Source of the DNA: JANQOH01 sp965243325
GTDB taxonomy: Bacteria; Pseudomonadota; Alphaproteobacteria; UBA7887
Direction of reading: 5' to 3'
NCBI GenBank assembly: GCA_965243325.1
Contig: CBDEUQ010000003.1
Location: 2,170,001 to 2,234,000 of the forward strand
DNA: 64,000 nucleotides
Shown: positions 49,929 to 59,021 of the stretch, in pieces
Position numbering within the stretch: the stretch's first letter is position 1
Layout: every line of letters starts with the position of its first letter
Program-made: the position numbers and the translations under genes
The notes under the pieces: generated by a model
What the model saw: only the letters and a program-made list of their open reading frames with translations
The model's database searches: none
What the model was told of the DNA's origin: nothing

Positions 49929-51404
49929 CTATGCGGGATCGTCGCTCTTCGACAGCGCTTCTCGCCCGAACCGCTCGACCGCCTCCAGCGTCTCGCGTAC
50001 GTCGTCCCAGGTCGTGGTGTGGTTGACGATGCACATCCTGAGCGCGAACGTCCCGTGCAGCAGCGTCGACGACATGAACGCGGGGTCGTCCCAGAACATG
50101 CGCGCGAGCACGATCCTGTTGACCTTGTCCAGCTCCGCCTCGTCGAGGTCGCTGTCCGCCGGATTGACCCGAAAGCACACGATCCCCAGCGTCGCCGTGT
50201 TCATGGCTTCCAGCACCGCACTCGCACGAACATAGGCCTCCGCACTGGCAGCCAGCTCCATGCCCTTCGCGACCGCGCGCCGAAAGGCCGCCATCCCGAA
50301 GGTCTGGATCGACATCCAGACCTTGAGCGCGCGAACCGAGCGGCTCAGTTGCAATCCGAGGTTCGAGAAGTTGGGATGGTTCGCTCCCCAGACCGTGTCC
50401 TGAAGGATGTCGGGTCGGACCGCGAAGGCATCCGTGAGCGTCTTCTCGTCCTTAACCAGCAGGCAGCCTGCCTCGTAGGGCTGGAAGAGCCACTTGTGCG
50501 CATCCAGACCGATCGAGTCCGCGCGTTCGATCCCGCTCAACAGCCTCTTGCCCTGCTCGGTCACGACCGCGAAGCCGCCGTAGGCGGCGTCGACATGAAG
50601 CCACAGGCCTTCTGACGCGCAGAAGTCGGACAACTCATCGAGCGGGTCGATGGCGCCCGTGCCTACGGTGCCGGCGTTGGCGGCGACCGCGATGGGATTG
50701 AGGCCGGCGTCGCGGTCGGCGGCCACGGCCCGGGCGAGCGCATCCGTGTCCATGCGGAAGTCGTCGTTGCTCGGGACCATGCGGATGCGCTCGCGCCGAA
50801 CGCCCACGATCATCGCTGCCCGGGAAAGCGCGCTGTGGCTCTGGTCGCTCATGTAGACGCTGGCGCGTTCGGGATGTCCCGCCGCTTCGCGCGCCGCGAC
50901 GAAGGCGTCGAGGCTGGCGGCCGAGCCGCCGCTGGTGAAGAGCCCGCCCGCGCCCTCGGGATAGCCGAGCCAACGCCGGAACCAGTCGATGACGACCAGC
51001 TCGATGTAGCTCGGACCGTTCGCGACCAGCCAGGTGCATTCGTTGATGTGATAGCCGGCGGCCACGAAGTCGGCCACCACGCTGGGCCAGGTGGGCGACG
51101 AAGGGACGAAGCCGAAGCAGCGTGGATGGTCCAGACGCGTCGAGTACGGAAGAATCTGCCGCGCCGCTCTCTCGATGACCTCCGCGGCAGCCCGCCCGTC
51201 CTCCGGCGGGTCCTCCGACAGTCGGTCCTCGAGAACTTGGCGGAATTCGCCGTCCCAGGCGTTTTCCCCGGGCAGGCTCTGAATGCGCTCCACCACGAGC
51301 TCGAGCGCCTTCTGCCCGAGGTCGAGCATCTGTTCGCGCGACATCCCAAGATCGCCGGAGACCCGGGCGTCCGTACTCGCTTCGGGCCTGCATTCATCGG
51401 GCAT
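49929..51404 (-). CDS. PLP-dependent group II amino-acid decarboxylase, copy 2
   Basis: The 491-residue paralogue of the gene at 30228-31694 shares long near-identical blocks: WFRRWLGYPEGAGGLFTSGG, VDAAYGGFAVV, LDAHKWLFQPYEAGCL (PLP Lys), RALKVWMSIQTFGMAAFRRA, TWDDVRETLEAVERFG. All expected catalytic residues are present. It is read alone, without transporter genes. AAGGAG is 11 bases before the ATG at 51404. The substrate (aromatic amino acid or glutamate-like) cannot be chosen from sequence. Confidence 0.87.
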   Translation of the reverse strand: MPDECRPEASTDARVSGDLGMSREQMLDLGQKALELVVERIQSLPGENAWDGEFRQVLEDRLSEDPPEDGRAAAEVIERAARQILPYSTRLDHPRCFGFVPSSPTWPSVVADFVAAGYHINECTWLVANGPSYIELVVIDWFRRWLGYPEGAGGLFTSGGSAASLDAFVAAREAAGHPERASVYMSDQSHSALSRAAMIVGVRRERIRMVPSNDDFRMDTDALARAVAADRDAGLNPIAVAANAGTVGTGAIDPLDELSDFCASEGLWLHVDAAYGGFAVVTEQGKRLLSGIERADSIGLDAHKWLFQPYEAGCLLVKDEKTLTDAFAVRPDILQDTVWGANHPNFSNLGLQLSRSVRALKVWMSIQTFGMAAFRRAVAKGMELAASAEAYVRASAVLEAMNTATLGIVCFRVNPADSDLDEAELDKVNRIVLARMFWDDPAFMSSTLLHGTFALRMCIVNHTTTWDDVRETLEAVERFGREALSKSDDPA

Positions 51405-51590
51405 GAAGGGACGTCTCCTTTAGCCGGTCGATTCCCGACCGCCACCGGCTTCATCCGTCGATTACATCACGTCGGCCACGGGCCGCAAACCCTTGTCAGG
51501 ACGACCATATCGGTAGCAGATGATGTGTCCGGCTTATGCACCAGGTGATCTGTCCGGTTTTGGAGAGCGCCCGGACCAGGGGGGTGCTGG

Positions 51591-51882
51591 ATGCGTCGGA
51601 CGGAGCGGGTACACGGGCTTGGGCTGATGAAGTTCGAGGAGATTGACGGTCGTACGCGGCGCGGGGCGTTGGGTCAGTCTGAGGCGGCGGAGATGCTCGG
51701 GGTTTCGGAGCGCACGTTTCGTCGTCGGCGCGATCGCTGCGAGACGGAGGGGGCCGAGGGTCAGTACGACCGCCGGCTGGGGCGGGCGTCGGCGCGGCGG
51801 GAGCCGGCGGACGAGGTCGCGCGGGTTCTGTCGCTGTTCGACACCCGCTACCGGGACTTCACGGCCAGGCACTTTCACGCGG
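51591..51882 (+). pseudogene. ISNCY-family transposase, N-terminal fragment
   Basis: About 95 residues match the helix-turn-helix start of ISNCY transposases: RTERVHGLGLMKFEEIDGRT, LGQSEAAEMLGVSERTFRRR, YDRRLGRASARREPADEVAR, VLSLFDTRYRDFTARHFH. The similarity stops there and the rest of the frame is unrelated; no DDE domain follows. Upstream, TGTGTCCGGCTT and TCTGTCCGGTTT at about 51521 and 51550 look like the element's terminal repeats. A dead IS end. Confidence 0.78.
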
Positions 51883-52072
51883 CGGGACGCATCGCATCCG
51901 GAAAGCACGTTGCCGTCGCTTCGGCTCGGGTGCTTCGCCGGCTTCAGGCCGCGAGGCCGCGATCTTCCCGAATTGCTCGGGCCAGCGACGCGGACCGGAC
52001 GTCGTCGGGCGGCATGGGAGCGCCGCGGTGTTTCGGCTCCCCGCCCCTGCCGGTGTGCGCTATGTTCGGCGC

Positions 52073-53044
52073 ATGACGCCGTCCGGCGGTTCCCGTTCCG
52101 GCTCTCCCGCGCCGCCGCGCCGCGAAGGCGCGCGCGGCGGTTCCGAGCCGCCCCGCCGGGTGCCGACGGGGCGTCCCACTGTGCCGGCGCTGGAGGAGAT
52201 ACTCGGCCAACCGCTGCCGGTTCTCGACCACGGGTTCGTCCGCGTGGTCGACTACATGGGCGACGACGCGGCGATCGCGCAGGCGGCGCGGGTGTCGTAC
52301 GGCGCCGGCACGCGCCGGCTGCGCCAGGACGTCGGGTTGATCCGCTACCTCCTGCGCCATCGCCACACGACGCCGTTCGAGATGTGCGAGATCAAGCTGC
52401 ACGTCAGGCTGCCGATCTTCGTCGCCCGCCAGTGGATCCGCCACCGCACCGCGAACGTCAACGAGTACTCGGCCCGCTACTCGGTGCTCGACCATGAGTT
52501 CTACGTGCCGGCGCCGGAGCATCTCGCGGCGCAATCGACCGCCAACCGCCAGGGGCGGGGCGCCGTGCTCGACGGCGCCGAGGCCGAGAGCGTTCTCGCC
52601 CTGCTGCGCGACGACGCCGAGCGCGCCTACGGCCACTACCTTGAGTTGCTGAACGAGGACGGGGACGGGCGCGTCCGCGACGAGGCGCGCCAGGGTCTCG
52701 CGCGCGAGCTTGCGCGCATGAACCTGCCGGTGAACTTCTACACGCAGTGGTACTGGAAGATCGACCTGTACAATCTGATGCACTTCCTGTCGCTGCGCGC
52801 CGACTCGCACGCGCAATACGAGATTCGCGCCTACGCCGAGGTCATTCTCGAGCGCATCGTCCGCCCGTGGGTGCCGGTCGCCCACCGCGCCTTTCTGGAC
52901 TACGTCCACGACGCGGCGCACCTGTCGGCCGGCGCGCTGGCGGTGGTGCGGCGTCTGGTCGCCGGCGAGGAGGTGACGCAGTCCGAGAGCGGCCTCGGCC
53001 CGCGCGAATGGCGCGAGCTGATGGCGGTGCTGGGCCGCGCCTGA
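52073..53044 (+). CDS. thyX: FAD-dependent thymidylate synthase ThyX
   Basis: The 323-residue enzyme makes dTMP from dUMP with FAD and methylenetetrahydrofolate. The ThyX motif RHRxxxxNExSxRY is intact: WIRHRTANVNEYSARYS. Other marks are VSYGAGTRRLRQDVGLIRYL, HTTPFEMCEIKLHVRLPIFV, LPVNFYTQWYWKIDLYNLMH. The first 35 residues are a Ser/Pro/Arg-rich leader not usual in the family; an internal start is possible. Commonly single-copy in Rhodospirillales. Confidence 0.93.
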   Translation: MTPSGGSRSGSPAPPRREGARGGSEPPRRVPTGRPTVPALEEILGQPLPVLDHGFVRVVDYMGDDAAIAQAARVSYGAGTRRLRQDVGLIRYLLRHRHTTPFEMCEIKLHVRLPIFVARQWIRHRTANVNEYSARYSVLDHEFYVPAPEHLAAQSTANRQGRGAVLDGAEAESVLALLRDDAERAYGHYLELLNEDGDGRVRDEARQGLARELARMNLPVNFYTQWYWKIDLYNLMHFLSLRADSHAQYEIRAYAEVILERIVRPWVPVAHRAFLDYVHDAAHLSAGALAVVRRLVAGEEVTQSESGLGPREWRELMAVLGRA

Positions 53045-53382
53045 CGGAGGCGTTCCAGTGTGCCGTTTCAGAAGTTACCGGTCATGGTGTTGGGCTTGTG
53101 ATTCCGTGACCTGCGGCTCACCGGCCTGGAGGCGCGGACGGGGCGCGGCGGGCACGGATTGTGCTCCTGACGGCGGCCGGACCGGGCAACTCGGCGATTG
53201 TGGAGAAGATGGGCGTGTCGCGAGATGCCCGTCGCGCTGTCGGTGCATTCGAAATCGGAATGAGCTGATGGGCGCTTTCTGGCCTCAAAGCACGCGGCTG
53301 ACATGATCGATGTCCGGGTCTCGAGCCCGGATTAGCCTGCGTAACGCTACAATGACGGCTCGGAAGCATCTGTGAAGACGGT
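53045..53382. other. Gap after thyX; IS630 remnant only
   Basis: Apart from the 53143-53235 IS630 start, no gene, RNA or clear terminator is seen in these 338 bp. Confidence 0.55.
53143..53235 (+). pseudogene. IS630-family transposase, N-terminal fragment
   Basis: In one frame the DNA reads ARRARIVLLTAAGPGNSAIV, EKMGVSRDARRA, the helix-turn-helix start of IS630 transposases. No start codon or downstream catalytic part is present. It lies 98 bp after thyX. It cannot be the missing half of the 45745-45945 fragment without major rearrangement, being 7 kb away. Confidence 0.7.
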
Positions 53383-53468
53383 TCATGGCAGGGGCAAAGC
53401 GGCTTGATCCACCCGGTCAACCGCACGCGGCGTTTTGAGCCGCGCTCCGTCGATGATCTCCCCGAACC

Positions 53469-54475
53469 TCAGTAGCTGCATGCGGGGATACCCTTGGCCG
53501 ATGCCCGTGTCGTCGTACTCCGGGATGAGGCCCGCGGCGGGCGTCTCTGCCGCGCGGCGGCGCCGGCAATGCACGGACCGTGCGCCTGCTGCCGCGTCGC
53601 GCCGAAGGCGCCGACGATGTCGGATTGCCTGAAGATGCCCGCCGCCTCCGCGTGGCCGGGGGCCGTGGAAGCCGCCCCGGATGCGCGCGCCGGACGGGAC
53701 GGTCGCGAAGGTCCCGTCCGGAGCGGCCGCGGCGTTCTCGAACGGCACGGTCTCAACGCCGTGCGCCGTCCGGCGTTCGATGTTCCGGATGCCGCCAAAC
53801 GCGGCGTGGAGGGAAGGTCCCGTTGCGCCGACCCGGAAGGCGGAGTCGGGGGTCAGGACCGCATCGCCAACGAGCCGCTCGCCGCGGTCGTCGCCGCTGA
53901 CGGGCGTTCCCACAATGATGCCGCGCCGGACCGCGACCCCGGCCGGAAGGTTCCCCGGAAGGGTTCCCGCAAGCTCTCCCACGGCAATCCCGTACAGGAC
54001 GTCGACCGTGCCCTCGTCCCCGTTCTGTCTCTCGTTCAGGACCGCGAACGCGCTGTGCTCCATCCAGGCGCCGAGACTGGCAAGGTCCGCGCCCGTATGG
54101 GTCGAGGACTCCTCGGCCAGGGTGATGCCGTGCTTCGAGCCGATGGCGGTGGCGGCGCCGTTCCCGAGGGGCGTGTCGACGAGCTCGATCGTATCGACGG
54201 CGCCGCTCAGCGGCTCGGTCACGGTGCACCGCTCTCCGTTGCACTGCGTCAGGAGACGAAGGGCCGGAAGCGCGGCGTTGCCGGTCTCCCCGTGCATCGT
54301 GGACAGGATCAGGAAATCGGCGCGCGGGAGGATGTCGAGGGCGCGCGCCTGTGCCGCCTCCGGCGTCTCCGCCGGCGCCGACAGGCCGGTGAGCGCCCTG
54401 ATCTCGCCAGGGTGGGCGCCCGCTCGGTCACCGAGTCGCCGCCGCCGCCAGCGCCGCGATCGCGAGTCCTGCGTT
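53469..54475 (-). pseudogene. TbpB-like lipoprotein, multiply frameshifted
   Basis: Read leftward from ATG 54475, a signal start (MNAGLAIAALAAAA) is followed in other frames by GDSVTERAPTLA and EIRALTGLSAP, then a long readable body (MHGETGNAALPALRLLTQCN; RLVGDAVLTPDSAFRVGATG; GGIRNIERRTAHGVETVPF). A G5 run at 53658-53662 shifts the frame again; the family end GHAEAAGIFRQSDIVGAFGA continues in the next frame. Three frame breaks mean it is not expressed as one protein unless they are sequencing errors. The family (transferrin-binding-protein-like beta barrel) is frequent in such genomes. Confidence 0.75.
53582..53648. repeat. 67-bp near-identical repeat, copy 1 (with 56141-56207)
   Basis: The segment encoding the VGAFGATRQQ end of the TbpB-like domain is repeated at 56141-56207 with only three base differences in 67. 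The copies lie 2.6 kb apart in the same orientation, a substrate for recombination or gene conversion. Confidence 0.85.
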
Positions 54476-54656
54476 CATCCGGAATTCTCCCATTCGCCGG
54501 AGCCTCTAGTGTCCTCTCCCGGCCCGTCGCGCGGCACCGTCATCCGGCGAGGGGACAGGACCGGCGGTGCGGCGGACCGCCAGGCCCGTCTTCCGGACGT
54601 GGGAGGCCCGCGACGGCCTCCCCCATTGAGCGTAGGAGACCGCCGCGAGCCCGCAA

Positions 54657-54680
54657 ATCCTTCACAATTGACGGTATCGG
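54657..54680 (-). promoter_or_regulatory. Shared upstream motif, copy A
   Basis: Read leftward, ATACCGTCAATTGTGAAGGAT-like sequence (ATACC, AATT and TGAAGGAT blocks) occurs 182 bp before the TbpB-like pseudogene start and again at 55808-55832, 200 bp before the LuxR pseudogene start. Shared spacing and sequence suggest a common promoter or regulator-binding site of this gene family. Confidence 0.55.
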
Positions 54681-54741
54681 GAGCCCGTTTGGAGAGTGGG
54701 CACGGGCGGCGGAAGCGGAAACGCCGGCCGTCGGCGGGCCG

Positions 54742-55606
54742 TCAACGCCGCGGCAGGCCGTCCGCCGCCAGGACCTGGCGCGCCAGATCGACCTGCCCCG
54801 AAACGCCCAGCTTGCGGTAGACCTGCTGGACCAGCCAGCGCACGTAGTTTTCGCTCCAGCCCGTCGCCGTGGCGATCTCGCGTGCCTTCAACCCCTCGGC
54901 CAGCAGCGCCGACATTCGCCCCTCCGACCGCGTCGGGCCGAGCATCGTCGCCACCCGCCGGGCATCGATGCGCGAACGCCGCGGCGGGTCGACGACCAGC
55001 ACCAGCGCCGCCACCCGGCGCCCCCCGAAATCCGCCGCCGCGTCGCCCACCGGGCTCACGTGTAGCGCCAGCCGCGACCGGCCCGAGGGGCGCTGCATCG
55101 TCATCGAGCCGCCGCCCGGGGCCCCGGCCCCACAGGTCCGGCAGCGCGCGCGCCAGCAGCCTGCGCAGGCGGCTGCGGTCCGCCGGAAGCTGGGCGTCCA
55201 GGATGCCGTTACAGTCGAACAGCCCGTCGTCGCGGCGCAGGATCTCCAGCGCTGGCGACGTCTTCCGCTCCTCTTCGGTATAGAGGTCGGGGCCGCGGAC
55301 CAGCCGGCCGTGGGGAAGCTGCCTGACGCGGTGTATCCCCTCGTCCCGCCCGTGGTAGACGTCGAAGTACGCGCGCACCCGGTCCGGGTCGCTCTCGCCG
55401 CGGTACGGTTACCGGGCGACGTGGAGACGCGCGTCGCCGCCGAACCCCTCGCTGACGGCGAGGATGCTCCCGCTGGCGCCGATGGCCTCCTCGATCAGGG
55501 TCGTGGCCGCGGGCCACAGAGCGTCGTCGAGGACGGCCGCGTACAACGCCTCGAGGATGCCGTCGAAGGCGCCGTCCGGGTTCACGCCCCTTACCTCCCG
55601 TCGCAT
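54742..55606 (-). pseudogene. LuxR-family regulator, decayed
   Basis: The N-terminal block (VNPDGAFDGILEALYAAVLD, DALWPAATTLIEEAIGASGS) is cut by an in-frame TAA at 55409-55411. The next block (RAYFDVYHGRDEGIHRVRQL, DLYTEEERKTSPA) jumps to LEILRRDDGLFDCNG: about 120 residues of the usual middle are missing. A frameshift near 55110 then leads to the LuxR C-terminal helix-turn-helix (MSALLAEGLKAREIATATGW, SENYVRWLVQQVYRKLGVSG). It is a relic of a family of alphaproteobacterial HTH regulators; the HTH part alone is an open frame (54742-55104). Confidence 0.8.
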
Positions 55607-55807
55607 TGCCCGGCCCCTGCGCACCGGACGCCGGATCGCCAGGGAACGCCTCTGTCCCCGGCTGCTTTCCTCCGGGTTCCCATTGCGCGGAATCCTCTCC
55701 AGACGCCGGCTGGGCGCCGTTCCGTACCGCCGCGCTCCGGGGGCCGGGCCGGTCCCTCCCGGGAACCGCCCGGCGCGAACCTGCGGCAAGGCCGGGTCGC
55801 GCCGCCC

Positions 55808-55832
55808 ATCCTTCAAAATTAAAGGTATCCGG
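55808..55832 (-). promoter_or_regulatory. Shared upstream motif, copy B
   Basis: Second copy of the ATACC...AATT...TGAAGGAT element (see 54657-54680), 200 bp before the LuxR relic on the minus strand. Confidence 0.55.
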
Positions 55833-55898
55833 CAAAACGGGAGAGAAAAATACGGCCGGTCCATGATTCTCTACCCCTTGGGCGACTGGTTTTTCTTC

Positions 55899-56350
55899 TC
55901 ACACCCGCCCCGGGGCGCACGGCCAGACAGCATTGCCCGGCTGCTGTGGGAGGGCGGTCGAGCCGGACCCGGATGTGCCGGACTCGGACGGAAAGCCGGC
56001 CGCGGGCCCGGGACCCGCGATCTGCGGCAGGCGGCCCGAAGCGCATGGCGGGCGCATCCGGGCCGCCAGCGCCAGCCCCGGGCGCGGATCGGCGTGTCCG
56101 TCGATGAGCGCCCCGCCTGCGCGCCCGCTTCGTTCGATCGGCGCCTGCTGCCGCGTCGCGCCGAAGGCGCCGATGATGTCGGATTGCTGGAAGATGCCCG
56201 CCGCCTCGACGCCATGCGCCGTCCCGCGGTCGATGTTCCTGATGCCGCTGAACGCCGCATCGAGCCCGCCGGCGGCCCTGTCGTAGTTCAACGCCGCCGT
56301 CCCGACCAGCCGGTCGCCCTCGTCGTGCCCGGCGGTGGCCGTACCTTTCT
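55899..56350 (-). pseudogene. TbpB-like lipoprotein fragment with internal deletion
   Basis: The minus strand encodes DEGDRLVGTAALNYDRAAGG, LDAAFSGIRNIDRGTAHGVE followed directly by AAGIFQQSDIIGAFGATRQQ. Compared with the copy at 53469-54475, about 30 residues between AHGVE and AAGIF are absent and the whole N-terminal part is missing. The continued frame to 55899 is not family-like. A degraded second copy. Confidence 0.75.
56141..56207. repeat. 67-bp near-identical repeat, copy 2 (with 53582-53648)
   Basis: Second copy of the repeat described at 53582-53648. Confidence 0.85.
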
Positions 56351-56657
56351 ACCGGTCCGGCTGTACCTCCGAGGAGGACCGGGGACAACGGGTCTCGCGA
56401 GTCGAACCGATGCCGGCCGAACGCCGCATGGGCGGCAAGACGGGCGCGGTCATCCCCGTGTACCCGGCGAACGCTTTGCATGGACGTGCTCGGACCGGTT
56501 CCGTCCGGGTATGGTGGTTCCGCCCGGCGCCAAATGCAGGCCGAGGCGTTCGTCGGTCGCTTCGCGGTGCTGCTTTCCCGAAGATGCGAACGCACGGCCG
56601 GCGCGCGGTCTCGCCGCAAGCGGCGGAAGCCGCTCGCTTGCGGCGACGCCGCTAACG
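56351..56657. other. Gap between TbpB-like fragment and mrp
   Basis: About 300 bp with no supported gene, RNA or repeat. Possibly further decayed TbpB-like sequence. Confidence 0.4.
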
Positions 56658-57743
56658 CTAGCGCACCACGATCCGCGGCGCGGGCTTGGCGTCGTCGCGC
56701 CGCAGGCCGTCGATCACCCGGCTCGCGATGGCCGCGAAGGCGCGGGCATGGGGGCTTCCCGGCGCCTGGACGACGATCGGGCAGCCGCCGTCCGAGGTCT
56801 CGCGGATCGCCGGGTCGAGCGGCACCTCGCCGAGGAAATCGACCCCCATCCGCGCCGCCGTCTCGCGCGCGCCGCCGTGGCCGAAGACCGGCGTCTCCTC
56901 GCCGCACTTCGGGCACACGAACATGCTCATGTTCTCGACGATGCCGAGCACTGGCACGTCGACCTTGCGAAACATGTTGAGCCCCTTGCGCGCGTCCAGC
57001 AGCGCGAGGTCCTGCGGCGTCGAGACGATGACCGCGCCGGCCAGCGGCACGCTCTGGGCCATCGTCAGCTGCGCATCGCCCGTGCCCGGCGGCATGTCGA
57101 CGACGAGGACGTCGAGATGCCCCCACAGCACGTCGTCGAGCATCTGGCGGAGGGCGCTCTGGACCATCGGCCCGCGCCAGATCGTCGGCGTTTCCTCGTC
57201 CACGAGGAAGCCCATCGACATGCAGCGGATGCCGTAGTTCTCGAGAGGCCTGATCGTCTTGCCGTCGGGCGACGTGGGCTTGCCGGTGATGCCCAGCAGG
57301 CGCGGCTGCGACGGCCCGTAGATGTCGGCGTCGAGCAGCGCGGCGCGCTGTCCGAGCGCGGCGAGGGCGAGCGCCAGATTGGCCGCGACCGTCGACTTGC
57401 CGACTCCCCCCTTGCCGCTGGCCACGGCGACGATCGCCGCCACGTCGCCCGTGCCGGCGCCGTCCGCCCGCGCCGCCGGGGCCGCCGGGGCCGCCGTTTC
57501 GGCGGTCAGCACCGCCGTGGCCGAGGTCACCCCGGGCAGCGCCCGCACGGTGTCTTCGCAGACCCGCCGGGTCGCTTCGAGCGCCGTCCGCTCGCGCGGG
57601 TCGATCTCGATGGCGAAGCCGACGTTGCCGCCGTCGATGGCGATACCGGAAATCATGCCCAGGTCGACGACGTTGCCGCCGCGCGACGGCACCGAGACGG
57701 TGGCGAGCGCGGCGCGAATCTCGGCTTCGGTGACGGGCGCCAT
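56658..57743 (-). CDS. mrp: Mrp/ApbC iron-sulfur carrier ATPase
   Basis: The 361-residue P-loop ATPase loads Fe-S clusters onto targets. An N-terminal MIP18-like domain (MAPVTEAEIRAALATVSVPS) precedes the deviant Walker A VASGKGGVGKSTVAANLALA, the Mrp signature LDADIYGPSQPRLLG, VVDMPPGTGDAQLTMAQSVP and the cluster-binding CxxC in FVCPKCGEE. The start is ATG 57743. It is divergent from hflK, the conserved order in alphaproteobacteria. Confidence 0.93.
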   Translation of the reverse strand: MAPVTEAEIRAALATVSVPSRGGNVVDLGMISGIAIDGGNVGFAIEIDPRERTALEATRRVCEDTVRALPGVTSATAVLTAETAAPAAPAARADGAGTGDVAAIVAVASGKGGVGKSTVAANLALALAALGQRAALLDADIYGPSQPRLLGITGKPTSPDGKTIRPLENYGIRCMSMGFLVDEETPTIWRGPMVQSALRQMLDDVLWGHLDVLVVDMPPGTGDAQLTMAQSVPLAGAVIVSTPQDLALLDARKGLNMFRKVDVPVLGIVENMSMFVCPKCGEETPVFGHGGARETAARMGVDFLGEVPLDPAIRETSDGGCPIVVQAPGSPHARAFAAIASRVIDGLRRDDAKPAPRIVVR

Positions 57744-57902
57744 GCTTGAAGAACCCCGGACTCCGCCTCTATGCTCGGGCGGCGTTGGCGGCCACGCGGC
57801 CGGCACCTTATAGTCGGTGCACCCGACCACGGCAAACCGCGGACCGGAAGGCGGGCGGCGGGTCCGCGCGCTCCGGCGGCGCGAGCGAAAGGAAACGGTT
57901 TC

Positions 57903-59021
57903 ATGCCTTGGAACAATCAGGGCGGCGGCGGGCCATGGGGGCCGCGCGGCAGCGGCGGCGGAAACGGCGGCGGTCCCTGGGGCGGCGGCAGCGGTGGCGG
58001 CGGCGGCGGTCCGCAGGGGCCGGACCTCTCGGAGATCCTCCGCCGCGGGCAGGACCGCGTGCGCCGCATGCTGCCCGGCGGCTTCGGCGGCGTCGGACTG
58101 GCCCTCGCGGGCGTCGTGCTCGTCGTTCTGTGGGGCGCCAGCGGCGTCTACACGATCGCGCCGGAGGAGCAGGGCCTGGTGCTCCGCTTCGGCGAGCACC
58201 ATCGGAACACCGCGCCGGGCCTGCACTGGCACATGCCCTATCCCATCGAACGGGTCATCAAGGTGCCGGTGCTGACCGTGCGCCGCGAGCAGATCGGCGA
58301 TCACGACGGACGTACGTTCGAGGAAGAGAGCCTGATGCTCACCGGCGACGAGAACATCATCGACGTGAGCTTCGTCGTCCAGTGGCAGGTCAAGGAGGCC
58401 GATCGTTTCGTCTTCAACGTGCGCAACCCGACCGAGACCGTGAAGCTCGCGGCCGAAAGCGCCATGCGCGAGGTGATCGGCAATTCGGAAATCGCCTCGG
58501 CGCTCGCCGGCGGACGCCAGCAGGTCGCGTCCGACGCCCGCATCCTGCTGCAGCAGATCCTCGACGAGTACGAGTCGGGGATCGCGGTGTCCGAGCTGCT
58601 GCTCCAGCGCGCCGACCCGCCCGCCGCGGTGATCGAAGCCTACCGCGACGTCCAGCGCGCGCGCGCCGATCTGGAGCGGGCGATCAACGAGGCACAGGCC
58701 TACCGCAACAGCATCGTGCCGGCGGCGAACGGCCAGGCGGCGCAACTGCGCAACGAGGCCCAAGCATACAAGGAGCAGGTCGTGGCGCGCGCCGACGGCT
58801 CGGCGACGCGCTTCCTCGCCGTCTACGAGCAGTACCGCCAGGCCGAGGACGTGACCCGCCTGCGCATCTACCTGGAGACCATGGAGGCGGTGCTGCGCGA
58901 CGTGAACAAGGTCATCATCGACGGCAACGCCGAAGGGTCGAGCGGCGTCGTGCCCTATCTGCCGCTGCCGGAAGTGCAGCGGCGGGCGGCCGCCAACCGC
59001 GATTCGGAGACATTGCAATGA
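57903..59021 (+). CDS. hflK: HflK, membrane protease regulator
   Basis: The 372-residue SPFH-domain protein forms the HflKC complex that controls FtsH. The N-terminus is Gly-rich (MPWNNQGGGGPWGPRGSGGG), followed by a membrane helix (about 60-80), VYTIAPEEQGLVLRFGEHHR, and SPFH motifs (IDVSFVVQWQVKEADRFVFN, QILDEYESGIAVSELLLQRA). AAAGGAAACGG precedes the ATG at 57903. The stop overlaps the hflC start. Confidence 0.94.
   Translation: MPWNNQGGGGPWGPRGSGGGNGGGPWGGGSGGGGGGPQGPDLSEILRRGQDRVRRMLPGGFGGVGLALAGVVLVVLWGASGVYTIAPEEQGLVLRFGEHHRNTAPGLHWHMPYPIERVIKVPVLTVRREQIGDHDGRTFEEESLMLTGDENIIDVSFVVQWQVKEADRFVFNVRNPTETVKLAAESAMREVIGNSEIASALAGGRQQVASDARILLQQILDEYESGIAVSELLLQRADPPAAVIEAYRDVQRARADLERAINEAQAYRNSIVPAANGQAAQLRNEAQAYKEQVVARADGSATRFLAVYEQYRQAEDVTRLRIYLETMEAVLRDVNKVIIDGNAEGSSGVVPYLPLPEVQRRAAANRDSETLQ

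Noticed and set aside
53655..53670. G5 run as a phase-variation switch for the TbpB-like protein
   Set aside because: Other frame breaks in the same gene mean one switch could not restore it; a run of five is short for phase variation.
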